Shown here: positions 31,176-41,051 of the stretch, piece after piece
How the letters are laid out: the number at the start of each line of letters is the position of its first letter
How positions within the stretch are numbered: position 1 is the stretch's first letter
Assembly (NCBI RefSeq): GCF_019279795.1
Contig: NC_056732.1
Location: forward strand, 1,076,043,240 to 1,076,107,239
Direction: 5' to 3'
Source: Protopterus annectens
Lineage: Eukaryota; Chordata; Ceratodontiformes; Protopteridae
DNA length: 64,000 nt
Made by a program: the position numbers and the translations under genes
Notes under the pieces: generated by a model
What the model was told of the DNA's origin: nothing
The model's database searches: none
What the model saw: the letters and a program-made list of their open reading frames with translations, nothing else

Positions 31176-33650
31176 GATGGTATCTCTGGATTTAAAGAAT
31201 GCCTACCATTGTGTTTCTATAGCCTAGGAACGTAGGAGGCACCTACATTTTCAGGCAGGGAGATTGTTTGCCTTACCATTTGGCTTATTTACTGCTCCAA
31301 GGGTTTTCACCAAATGTTTTGTAACAGTTGTTGCTTTCTGCAGGATTCTAAGAGTCCATATATATCTTTACCTGGACAATTCATTCAAAGTGTCTCTTTA
31401 GAACTTCAGATAGCCTATAGGCAACCATAGATTCTGTGCAACAAAAATGCTTTTTTTCTTCAGGACAAAGTCTTGTGGCAACAGCTGAAAGTGCAGGACT
31501 GCCATACTTGTGGTCCTGGTTCAAATACAGGATATTCCAGACATTTGGCTTTACTGGAAACGTTCACCCAGACTTAGCCACAACTTAGTTTGCTTTCTTA
31601 TATTTTGTATTATTTTATTCCCTTCTATTTTGTATACAGTGATTTGTTTTCTTTACACTGTGTTTTACTTGTATTCTGCTTTTAATTGCATATTAAAACT
31701 AGGAAAGAGACCACAGACCTGTGTCTGTTGAGAAATCACACAGAAATTAGAACCGGTCAATTAAAGAGTCACACAGAAGTTAAAACAGGTCAGTTAAGGT
31801 TAATAAGCAGTGAACTGAAAGTGGAGAAACAGTATATCAATCAGAAATAGATTATGGCAGTTTTCATTGCTTTGAATGCCTTCAGAGACAAGCTGATTGC
31901 AGGAACTCTTCAAAGTTGGACAGACAATAAAGACAATAACACAGTTATTTGAAGCATAAACAAGATGGGTGGGGGAGTGGACAGTCTTATCCCGTAATGC
32001 AGACTGGCTCTGAATATTTGGATACTGGCACAGTGCTACAGGGTAGCATCATAACAGTCTATATCTTGGATCAGGACAATTTCATGGCAGACACGGAAAA
32101 CACCTAGACCCCAATGAATGGATGCTGAAAAGGGAGATCTTTCTGGATCTCATTCAGCAATGCGGGGATCCCAAACATAGATTTCTTTGCCTCTTCAGAG
32201 AACAAACAGTTGAATAAGTTATGCTCCAGAACACAGCAAACAGGGGCTTAAAGCCTAAACAATTTCTCCTTCAAATGGGAAGACCTCTTCCTGTATTACT
32301 TTCCACCAGTACCCCTTATCCTCAGAGTGGTTCTAAAAGTGGGATCAGAGGGGCCCAACAGGATCCTAATTATTATTTTCTGTTGCAGGCAACACTGGTT
32401 CTCTTAGTGGAAGGAAGACCAAAACTCTACCGGTGTTCATATACCTTGTTACTCAGAAGAAAGAGTTTGTAATTCACCAAAACTCGATAACCTTCAAGTT
32501 CACAACTTGTAGGATTGGATTTTGACCCCATTCACTTCCAACGTCCAAAAGCCAAACACTAGAAACTCTTATTTAGCTTAATGGAAAAGGTTTTCTCTCT
32601 GGTGCCAGTCCAAAAGTATTCTATCTTCACAATCTAACATATCTCAGATACTTGAACACCTCTCGTATCTATTCAAACAAGACTTATTCTAATTGAGCAT
32701 TAATGCTCATGGCTTGGCCATATCAGCCTGCCTCCCAAGTCCCCTCTGCTTACTATCATTCACACTTAAAGCAATTTCTTAAGATTATTCACCTCAGACC
32801 ACAAAGAAGGAACCTATTTCTCCCTGGAACTTGAATGTCGTACTTGAAAAACTCACTTTGCTACCATTTGAACTGGCAGCCTCAGCTCCTATCATACCTT
32901 CAACAAGGAAAGCCACCCTGCTTCTAGCTCTCACCTCTGTCAGGCATGTCTCTGAACTCCAAGCCTTAATGTACAAGGAGCCCTTCCTTGCCTTCCACAG
33001 AATTAAGGCCACCATTAAAACCAACCCTCCTTTATGGTTAAGGAGGTTTTAGAATTATCCCTTACTCGAGCTATTCATCTTCCTATGTTCTTTCCAAATC
33101 CACAAAGTAAAGATGAAAAGATTTTGCATTCCTTAGATGTGCATAGGCTATTGAGGTATTACTTTTACTGGACCTGTTTCTTTAACAAATCAGACCAATT
33201 ATTGGTAGCATTTGCCAAGGGTAACCAAGGAAACCTGGTGAGAAAACAAACTATTTAAAAATGGATTGTTGATTGCAGAACTCTGTTAGTCTCACCATGG
33301 TAAAAAAATTCCTTGTAAAGTCAGACTGCAATCCATCAGGCATAAATCTACCATTATTGCTTTTCTAAAAGGAGTGGCCACTCAAGCCATCCTATAGGCT
33401 GCATCTTGATCATCTGTCCACACCCTCACTAAACATTACCACCTTGGATCAGCTTCAAGAGTTATAGCTGTGTTCACTTCTGCCATTTTGCAACGCCTCT
33501 TTTCCCAGCCAATACTTTTGTCCAACTCCACCTCTTAAAAGCTTTGGGAGTCTTCTCAAGAGTCGGTACTGCAGCATTGACTACAGTGAACATAGTACAG
33601 TTGTGTATACACTTACCATAATTGTAGATGTTCAAGTGTATCAGTGTTGC
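31176..33650 (+). mobile_element. DIRS-1, 3' part (RT, RNase H, recombinase remains)
   Basis: It continues DIRS-1 from 9405 across the Gypsy insertion. RT blocks MVSLDLKNAYHCVSI (31175-31220) and YLYLDNS (31360-31380) come first, then RNase H remains near 31860-32110. The recombinase core is NVVLEKLTLLPFELA with the Arg box TSVRHVSELQALM (32830-32990) and a later IHLPMFFPNPQSKDEKILHS block (33070-33130). Around 33575-33640 is an internal complementary region like that of DIRS-2 (GAACATAGTACAGTTGTGTA). The right inverted repeat is missing. The RT box reads YLDN and the Arg box RHVSEL, so key residues are lost. Confidence 0.82.
33575..33640. repeat. DIRS-1 internal complementary region
   Basis: TGAACATAGTACAGTTGTGTA followed by TTACCATAATTGTAGATGTT matches the DIRS-2 internal region at 18745-18785 with small differences, and sits at the same place after the recombinase gene. 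Confidence 0.75.
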
Positions 33651-33775
33651 TTTAACCATTCCCACCTCCCTTCCCCTCTTTTTCTTCTTTAATCTATCAC
33701 TTGGGTTGGGGTGGGTCTTAGTTCCCATTTTCATCACCATCCCTTTCTTTCTTCTTCCCTTTAGATCAGGGTCCT

Positions 33776-34060
33776 TGATAGGTTCATAGGTTCATGGGAG
33801 GTTACTAGGCTAGTGGCCCTAGAACCTTTAGAAGCCTAGCCATGTTCATCCCAAGTGTCCCCATTTGGTCTTTTTGGATAGCTCGCAGAACAAATTTATG
33901 AACAGAGCAAGTCTGTGATCACCAATGACTATCCCTGTCATGACATGACATGGGTGCCACTCCAGGGGTGAATTTGTTGTCTCCCATTCAATTATCTAGG
34001 TTGTGTTTGAATAGTGCCAGTGAGGAGCTCTGTTTTACATGAATAGGATCTATACTTAGG
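33776..34060 (-). mobile_element. CR1-F, 5'-truncated CR1 3' end
   Basis: On the plus strand it begins with GATAGGTTCATAGGTTCATG and continues with ACTAGGCTAGTGGCCCTAGA, the CR1 3' UTR signature shared with 9629 and 51361. It then has the block ATTTGTTGTCTCCCATTCAA (compare 9775-9800). Only about 285 bp remain, none of it recognisable RT. Fits the usual short, 5'-truncated CR1 insertion. Confidence 0.8.
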
Positions 34061-34129
34061 ATAGCTGGGAAGGTCATGCTATTCTCAAGATGATCAGACT
34101 CACATTTGAAAAGAATTGAGCATGTGAAC

Positions 34130-35340
34130 TTGTTAAAGACAGGATTTCAGGATGGTTACTCAGTGGAATATCTGGGACAAAGGAAAAGATAAGTACTTAT
34201 ATTAATTGCTAGATGGGCTCCGATGGTGATAAAAAGAGGAAAAAATAATAATGGTGGATTTGTAGTAGTAAGGGGCTACAGGCACAGGAGGAGGATTATG
34301 CTGGCATGTATTTATATTCCACCTAAAACTGCTACAATAGAGCTTAAGAAAATTCTGGGAGAACTGATAAGCTTTTAGCAGGGAATATTCTTTATAGGTG
34401 AGGAAGACATTTATGAAAATATTTGGTATGGAGGATGTGAATTCAGTAATAGGACCTTGGAGAGAATTTACATATTATTCCTCAAGGTACAGTAACTGAG
34501 CTAAGCTAGACAGAGATTATATTTCGGAGGAATATGTGTATTTAATTGAAAGTTTTAATATGCATCCAATAAGTATTAGATCAATCACCAAAAATAGCTA
34601 AACTAAAAATGCAGGGTAATGAAATAAAAACGAGACATTGGTGCTTCCCTGCCTATCTGTTAAACACAGAGAAATTTAAGGAATGGGTAGTGGAAATTAT
34701 TTGGGAGTTATGAGGGAAGACAGAAATGTCTACAAAAATATAGCTAAGGAATGTGATAAATGAAAGTGGAGTTTAAAAATAGAGTAGAAATAAAAGAAAA
34801 AGAGGCATGGTTATGAAGTACAAGATTTTTTTAGAGGGACTGACAAAGGCTAAAGTATTGCACAATAAGGGGAATCTCACAGAACAAGAGGAGGTGCAAC
34901 TGCAGAGTGCTAATGAGAAAATAAGGGACTCCCTGAATAATATTTATGAGTTTAGAAAGATTGCTGTTAAGCAACTGTTTTTTGATAATGACTTCAGCAC
35001 ACAAAATCTCTTAGCACAATGGCTGAGGCAACAGAAAGTAGAAAGGGTTGTTGCAAAGCTTACGGAGCTTATAACAAGGAAAATAACCAGAGATCCTAGA
35101 GAGGTATCAGAAATAAATATTATGAAAACCTATATAAACCAGAGAAATGTAGAAATCACGAAAAAGTACAAATGGAAATGTTTATGAAGAATTAAATATG
35201 CCAAGGTTAGAGGTAAATGAGGCTCAGTTATTAACAATTAGGATAGGAGGAGGTGAAATACGTAAAAATGGCAATGTATAACCAAGCTAAAGGAAAGTCC
35301 TCAAGAACAGATGATATACATTAATCATGTATATGATCCT
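34130..35340 (+). pseudogene. Tx1/L1-like LINE fragment (endonuclease end to RT start)
   Basis: Conceptual plus-strand translation gives an endonuclease-like block NNGGFVVVRGYRHRRRIMLA followed by CIYIPPKT (about 34245-34330). Frame 34807-35187 (126 codons) shows NDFSTQNLLAQWLRQQKVE and INIMKTYINQ, the linker seen between endonuclease and RT in L1/Tx1-clade LINEs. Next comes QAKGKSSRTDDIH (35285-35325), a worn form of the KSPGxDGxP motif at the start of RT. The conserved RT core is absent, so the copy stops near 35340. Several frameshifts. The minus-strand LINE at 60772-64000 belongs to the same broad clade. Confidence 0.65.
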
Positions 35341-35693
35341 CTTATAAGCAGGCACTGTAAACCTTTTTGTTATACAAGAGAATATTAGCCTTTCATATTA
35401 TATGTAAGGAGATGATGAGCCCCATAAAAGTGGGCACAGCCTTTCATATTACATGTGATAGACTGGAAAAAGTTCTGTAATAAAGCTTTCATAATTGGCT
35501 GCAAGGAATATGATATCCCCTGATGCAGACACTGCCTCTAATTTACACTTTACCAAACAGACAAAGTCTGGTGATAGCCTCTTAAAAGCATGCATTTTCA
35601 ATGATCAAAGTATAAGTCACTCTATTAGATGGACCTAATGAAGCTCAGTCAAAAGTGTTCTCTTAAATATAGTTCTAAAGTTGTAGCTCATAG
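35341..35693. other. Unassigned stretch
   Basis: No reading frame or structured repeat recognised. A short direct repeat (GCCTTTCATATTA, 35391 and 35441) is the only internal structure seen. Confidence 0.4.
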
Positions 35694-36110
35694 TGTGTTG
35701 TCATGTTTTGTTTGTTAGAAGGTAAAAATAAAAATAAAACCTTTTAACTAAGAATGAGGTTCCACAGGCTGCTGAGCTGGTTAATCCTCACAGGTTTTTC
35801 AGGAATATTCAAATAAGGGACTAACCGCTAAACTTTGGGATTGGCTCCTTGTTTGTCCATCTCACAGATTTTCCTCCAATCAGCACCATTAAGCTTTGGG
35901 ATTGGCTCCTTGTTTTTCCATCTCAAAGATTTTCCTCAAGTCAGGTCCCATGGAGCCTCCCATCACTGTTTGTAGCTGTCTTTAAATAACTGACCAGTTG
36001 AATGTAATGTATTAGAACAAGAACACTTGTCCATCTACCAGCTGAACTGAATAAACTGCCGGAAACTATAACAAGGAGTTTTTATTCCTCCCGCAGGGAG
36101 GGTATCACAG
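35694..36110 (+). repeat. Candidate solo LTR of an unidentified retrovirus-like element
   Basis: The segment begins TGTGTTGTCATG and ends GGGTATCACA. It contains two 60-bp direct repeats around TTGGGATTGGCTCCTTGTTT (35835 and 35892), each with an ATTGG (inverted CCAAT) box, a TTTAAATAAC box at 35980 and AATAAA at 36050 shortly before the end. This promoter-repeat, TATA-like, poly(A)-signal order is typical of a gammaretrovirus-like LTR. I see no convincing target duplication, so the limits are inferred. Confidence 0.5.
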
Positions 36111-36244
36111 ACAGACTCTCCTAGATCTGCTAGCTGAAGTGCTTTTATCTAGACTAATCCTTTATAGCCTTTTCCCCTCTAGTCTGTGAGGATATACACC
36201 TAGTGAGCACGGAAGGTGGCTAAGCCAATAAGGTAAATCAGCAG

Positions 36245-36448
36245 CCCAAAGCTCAAAATGAAACCATGGTCTTTTATTCCACTGAATTCACACTTTTAGT
36301 TGAAACAAACAAAATGAAAGGATGATTTGACTCTGAAGATGCCTTTTTAGCTGTAATGCTAAGCAAAAGTGCTTAGTCAACTGTCTGTTTCAACTAAAAG
36401 TGTGAATCCAGTGGAATAAAAGACCATCCTTTCATTTTGAGCTTTGGG
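36245..36448. repeat. Short foldback with hammerhead-like loop
   Basis: Two 62-bp arms (36245-36306 and 36387-36448) are inverted copies with three visible mismatches, starting CCCAAAGCTCAAAATGAAA. The 80-bp spacer contains CTGAAGA (36333-36339), then a small hairpin TTAGC/GCTAA, then CAAAAGTGCTT. This is the order of a hammerhead core but with CAAA in place of GAAA. It resembles the terminal part of a Penelope-like element. No coding sequence. Confidence 0.55.
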
Positions 36449-37419
36449 ATGCAGCTTTATTTTATTTGCGTTTAAGGAGGGAGATGGAGTTTTGTTCTAA
36501 GCCAATGAGGTGCTGCTAGACACAGACTGCTGCAGTTCTGATCATAGTTGCAGGATATAACACAGAACTGTTCTGCATGCTGTCTCTCTACAGAAAATTG
36601 TTTAATAGATCACACATGGTGCTACACTGATGTCTGTGGATCGCAAAATTTTAATTCACATGATTTACATCTGATTATTTAATCATTTGGTAGCACTACA
36701 TCATAATGCATCTGTTTAAATAGTCATTTGCCTGCACTGCATAGTACACTGTGTGAGCTGTCATCTGTTTAACCTGTATCTTTGAATTGCCTCCACCTTG
36801 GTAGTCACCGAGAACAGTACAAAATGGCCTGTGCACTACACAAACTGCCCTTGAATTCCTTTACTTTGCTTCTTCTTTTATATGTCTTTGTACTCCTTCT
36901 TTGGTCTTTTAATTTAATTAATTTATTTAATTTTTCACTCTGGGTATAGTATTTCGCTATATGTATTTTTCGTATCATACATATTTATAAGCATGTTAAT
37001 TAAAGCAGAAGCAGAAGCTGCCAGACATGCAAATCGATAACATAAATGGAGCTACAACCAATATGAGATAGAGATGCGTTAGTTAAAGCTGTGTGTTTTT
37101 TTCTTAACTTCTCTTTGGATATAATATCAAAACTATAACATGAGAGGCAATTTGTTTACATTTTGTTTTTATAATTTTATTTCTTACTATACCCTGCACA
37201 ACTGTTTTTAAGGATAACCTGATTTGGTTAAGATACTTGCTCAGAATCGCCAAGATGAACAAACAAGGCAGAAGATATTACACAGGTCTACAATGCTCAA
37301 AGCACATATAAATATGATTTATTGAGGATGCCTACCAAACACTGCCTAATGTGTAGTATCACAGCCACCCCAACCAGCGGGTCATATAACTGTGATGGAA
37401 AACAGTGAAACTCACAAAC
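36449..37419. other. Unassigned AT-rich stretch left of the ERV
   Basis: About 970 bp without a recognisable reading frame, tandem repeat or terminal inverted repeat. It is AT-rich with short homopolymers. It ends with ATTTG, the ERV target duplication; its continuation is at 46527. Confidence 0.4.
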
Positions 37420-37424
37420 ATTTG

Positions 37425-38181
37425 TGTCAGAAAAATATGTATTAGTGTATGTGTTTAGTGCTTATTAGAAGCTAAAAGGGTTAACACATTTCATTCTATT
37501 TTATGTACAGCTTAGTTTTGTATGAAACTGTAAGATGCTTTTCAAACTGCAATATGCTTTCTGAAACTGCAAGATGCTCTCTGACCTAGTATTTGCTAGC
37601 ACAGCAAAATTCATGTTTATGCCTTTTGGAAATATACTGAAAAGCAGGTGATTATCTGCTAGGTCAGGAAAATAATGAATAGAACAATACTGTTTTCTAT
37701 AATGTTATTGAACTTGAACAATCAGCTCTGTTCATGTTATGAGAACACACACAGCTGCAGAGAAGATAGATACAGTTGAACAAAGACTGCTTGAAGAAAT
37801 GAACTATAATCTGTACTTGCTTTGTGCTCGAATTAGCCATAGTACCTTGAATGGTAACATTGCATAGTGAGAAGTTGTATCTGACTGGTGGTCATCAAGG
37901 CCACATTGTTTTTCTTAGAAAGTTTTTTTTGTAAACTTGATATGCCAGCAGAAAATCATGGACAAACAGCTGCTATGAAATAATATTGAAAGAACTTGTG
38001 ATTTATTACGTCAGCTTAGTAGGCAATGTCTTGTAAGAAATGTATAAGAATGGCTTCACTTCCTGATTCTAGTTAGACAAACTCTGTATTAGCATGTTTT
38101 TGTCTCCTTGCTGCAAGATTAAAGTGCCTTAACCTGAACCTGCCATGTGTTGATCTTTTTGAAGTTGTTTTTCCTTTGACA
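37425..38181 (+). repeat. ERV 5' LTR
   Basis: Begins TGTCAGAAAAATATG and ends CCTTTGACA. Contains a TGTATAAGAATGG TATA-like box at about 38040 and ATTAAA at 38118-38123 as the likely poly(A) signal 60 bp before the end, giving U3-R-U5 order. Matches 45765-46521 throughout. Confidence 0.95.
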
Positions 38182-38184
38182 GAT

Positions 38185-38202
38185 TGGTCCTTCGGACCGG
38201 AA
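38185..38202 (+). promoter_or_regulatory. ERV primer binding site, tRNA-Tyr-like
   Basis: TGGTCCTTCGGACCGGAA starts three bases after the LTR. Vertebrate tRNA-Tyr ends in CGAAGGACCA, whose complement gives TGGTCCTTCG; the next bases GACCGGAA against AGCCGGAA leave 16 of 18 matching. Tyrosine primer use is uncommon among vertebrate retroviruses. Confidence 0.7.
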
Positions 38203-38392
38203 ACTCTCACTTTGCCTCAGGTCAGATGGGCCAGGTGGCATGAAACCATACAGGGAAGAGACCACATCGGTTTTTCTGCTCTGAAAGACCTCCGACTGAA
38301 TTGTCGTTCAAAAGAGGCCAGCCACTTTTCTGATCTGTGACTGGAGGACGAGTTAACGGTATTTCCTCGAACCAGATGATCAATCACGGAGG

Positions 38393-38404
38393 CTCAGGTA
38401 AGGT
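38393..38404 (+). promoter_or_regulatory. ERV leader splice donor candidate
   Basis: CTCAG|GTAAGG matches the consensus donor, cut after 38397, in the untranslated leader 228 bp before the gag start. It would serve the spliced env mRNA. Confidence 0.55.
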
Positions 38405-38624
38405 GAGGTTTACCTTTTTCTGTTTTAGATCAGGGACTTGATGTGCATTGTCTGTCAGGAGATTTGTCTTGTATAAGTCAGGGACAGAAAGATTGCAGTC
38501 TTGTCATAGATCAGGGAAACAGAGTAGGTAGGCAGTTATTCTAGATAAACTGTGAAAAAAAGAGAAATTGTGGTACCACGTAAAAACAAGAAGCGTTATG
38601 TAACATTTTAACAGTCAGAACAAT

Positions 38625-40033
38625 ATGGGAAATAAGTGCACAAAAAGATCTCAAGGACCGCCATTAACTGAAGACGCAAAATATATGCAATTACAACGTG
38701 CCGACAATGTCAGGTACTATACAAAATGGGTTAATAAATATGAATTTGATGGCAAATTAGAAAAATCCTTGCTTATTAAACTTGTCAAACAGCTTAAAAC
38801 TGATGCAAAAGGTCAGGTAAAAAAAGCAATGTCAATTAGGCATTCCTCAGGCACACAGGTGGATTGAGGAAGCAAACAGTAGGGAACAAAAGAGTAATAA
38901 TTCAAAAACAATGTTTTTAGATAAAGAGGATAATAACTTGGTAATAGCATCAGCCCCCCAACTTCCTCCGCTTCCCCTACCAGAATATGAAGCGAGTGGA
39001 CAAGCTGGTCCACCTCAGCTATACCCGGCTGTCACCGCGAAGCCAAGACCGTATGTCAGAGATCCCATCGAGACTAGGTCTCGAACACGTAACTTAAGAG
39101 GGGATACTGAGTTATATCAAATAAGCAAAAATTCACGAGCTATGAGTGAAGAAGAGATATGTCCGCTCATAGAAGTACCAAATCCTCAGGCAGGACAGGA
39201 AGGGCAGGACCCGACTCTCCTAGTATATAGACCGTGGACATCCGGAAAGCCACAGAGGGAATTCCCTATCCAAAAGTTAATTTCAGAAAATTCTTAGAAG
39301 ACTTACAGGGCATGAGGTTAAGTTATCATTTGAATGGAGAAGAAGTAGAAAAAGTAGTTAGACAAATCATAGGTCCAGACTGGCACATGATTAGTGGCAA
39401 ATGGAATCCCCGTGACGCAGAACACAAGCCACTCCCACATAGCAACGCAGAACTGGATAACAGAGTGAAAGGTCTAACAGACCAAATCTCTGAGAAATGG
39501 AAGCCTAGGGCAAACTGGACTTGCATTAATCAATGCATCCAACAAGAAGGTGAAACTGTTGACAGATATTATGCTAGATTATTAGAGTGTTTTAATAACC
39601 ATTGTGGAATGCAGGTACCTGAAGACCAAACACAAGATTCCCCATATGAGCAGCAGTTAAAGAATGCATTTTTGAAAGGCAGTATTGCACCCATCAGCAG
39701 CTCTATTACAAAGCACGTGGTAGATCACCGTACAAGTAGATTACAGTCACTACTTGAATATGTAGACATGCCAAAAGGCATTTTAACAGTAAAAAGAAAA
39801 AGAAAGCCCAAGTATTTTCTGTAGAAGATGGAGCAGAAGTTTTTGTAGTACAGTCGGGGAAAAAGGGCAAGAAAAATGCCAAGGGAAACAAACAATCTGA
39901 TAAGCGATCAGAGGAGTCTGAAGAGAGAAAGAAAAGGGGTGAATGTTTTAAGTGCGGAAAAAAGGGACATTTAGCAAGGGATTGCAAGCAAAACAAGAAG
40001 GTAGCTATGGAAGATAAGGAGGGAGAGGACTGA
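38625..40033 (+). pseudogene. ERV gag (frameshifted)
   Basis: The start at 38625 gives MGNKC, an N-myristoylation-type matrix N-terminus, open to a stop at 38867. The next part (38911-39297, other frame) is Pro-rich with LPPLPLPEYE and GPPQLYP, possible late-domain region. Frame 39234-39824 is capsid-like, with VDRYYARLLECFNNHCG. The nucleocapsid (frame shared with protease) has one zinc knuckle, CFKCGKKGHLARDC, at 39943-39984. Gag ends at TGA 40031-40033. Breaks: stop at 38865, frame changes near 38880, 39280 and 39800. Gag would form the virion core. Confidence 0.85.
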
Positions 40034-40882
40034 CTATATGATAGCCAAGAATCACTAGAAAGGAATAACCGAGAAAATAGAAATGCAAATGTGATAGAGG
40101 GAGTAGAGGATGTGATAGAAGAAATAGAGGAAGTGCAGGAAATCACGGATAGTGAAGAAAATGAAACTTTAGACTTGGCATTATTGAGCCTAGAGCTTTA
40201 CTTAGCAGACACGAAGCCGGAAGTTACACTTCTGGTAGAGGGGAGGGAAGTTAAATTTCTGTGTGACTCAGGGGCATCACGGACCCTGATACATCCTTCC
40301 AAACTACCAGAAAATTCAGTATCATTTGATTACATATTAGTGAAAGCAGCTAATGGACAGCTGTATTGGGAGCCACTCTCCCATAACATAGTAATAACTG
40401 ACCCTGTTTCAGGGATGACCCAGAAAAGCAAAATTGTTGTTTCTGCAAAATGCCCAGTAAACCTTTTGGGCAGAGATCTTATGCAGATATTTGGCATAGC
40501 AGTAGTTCCAACTATGCAGGGTATGGAAGCACAGCGACAAATGGATACTTTTGTGGTGCGACCGGAGGATGAAACATTTTATTGGTACAGCCAGGACTTG
40601 GTCACGACTGGTCCAGGGGCAGTAACCGAAGAACTGATGAACGTAAACATCAGTAAGTCCCCCTCCCTTGACACTGATAAACAGCATTTGTTGCACTGTA
40701 CTCTGTATTATTGTAACACACCAGGACCTGATAAGGAATATGAGCAAGAACTGTTTAAAAACCATGCAAACAGATTAGTATTATGTAATCTGTACTCGGA
40801 CACAGAAGGGAACAGTGTAGTTAGCTGTTCATTGCCCCAGGAATTCTTTGCACTCTATAAATCTAATCGATTACCACGTTAG
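40034..40882 (+). pseudogene. ERV protease region
   Basis: In the same frame as nucleocapsid, after a single TGA, lies an acidic linker and then an aspartic protease with KFLCDSGASRTLIHP (active Asp in DSGA; most retroviruses have DTGA) at 40258-40300. The flap side VLVKAANGQ and C-terminal NLLGRDLMQIFGI at 40455-40500 follow. The frame stays open to 40882 and then shifts relative to RT. It would mature Gag-Pol. Confidence 0.85.
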
Positions 40883-41051
40883 TTTAACTAAGGACAAGAA
40901 TGTGAAATGGGCAGACCTAGGAGAAAAAGTCACAAAATGGGAAAAACAGACAGAGTTAGAATTGTCAGAACAGGGAGTACAGAAGCAGAAGTTAAATTGG
41001 ATAACACAGACACACCCAGCTGTACACTTGCAGTCTAGCGAGGACAGCTGA

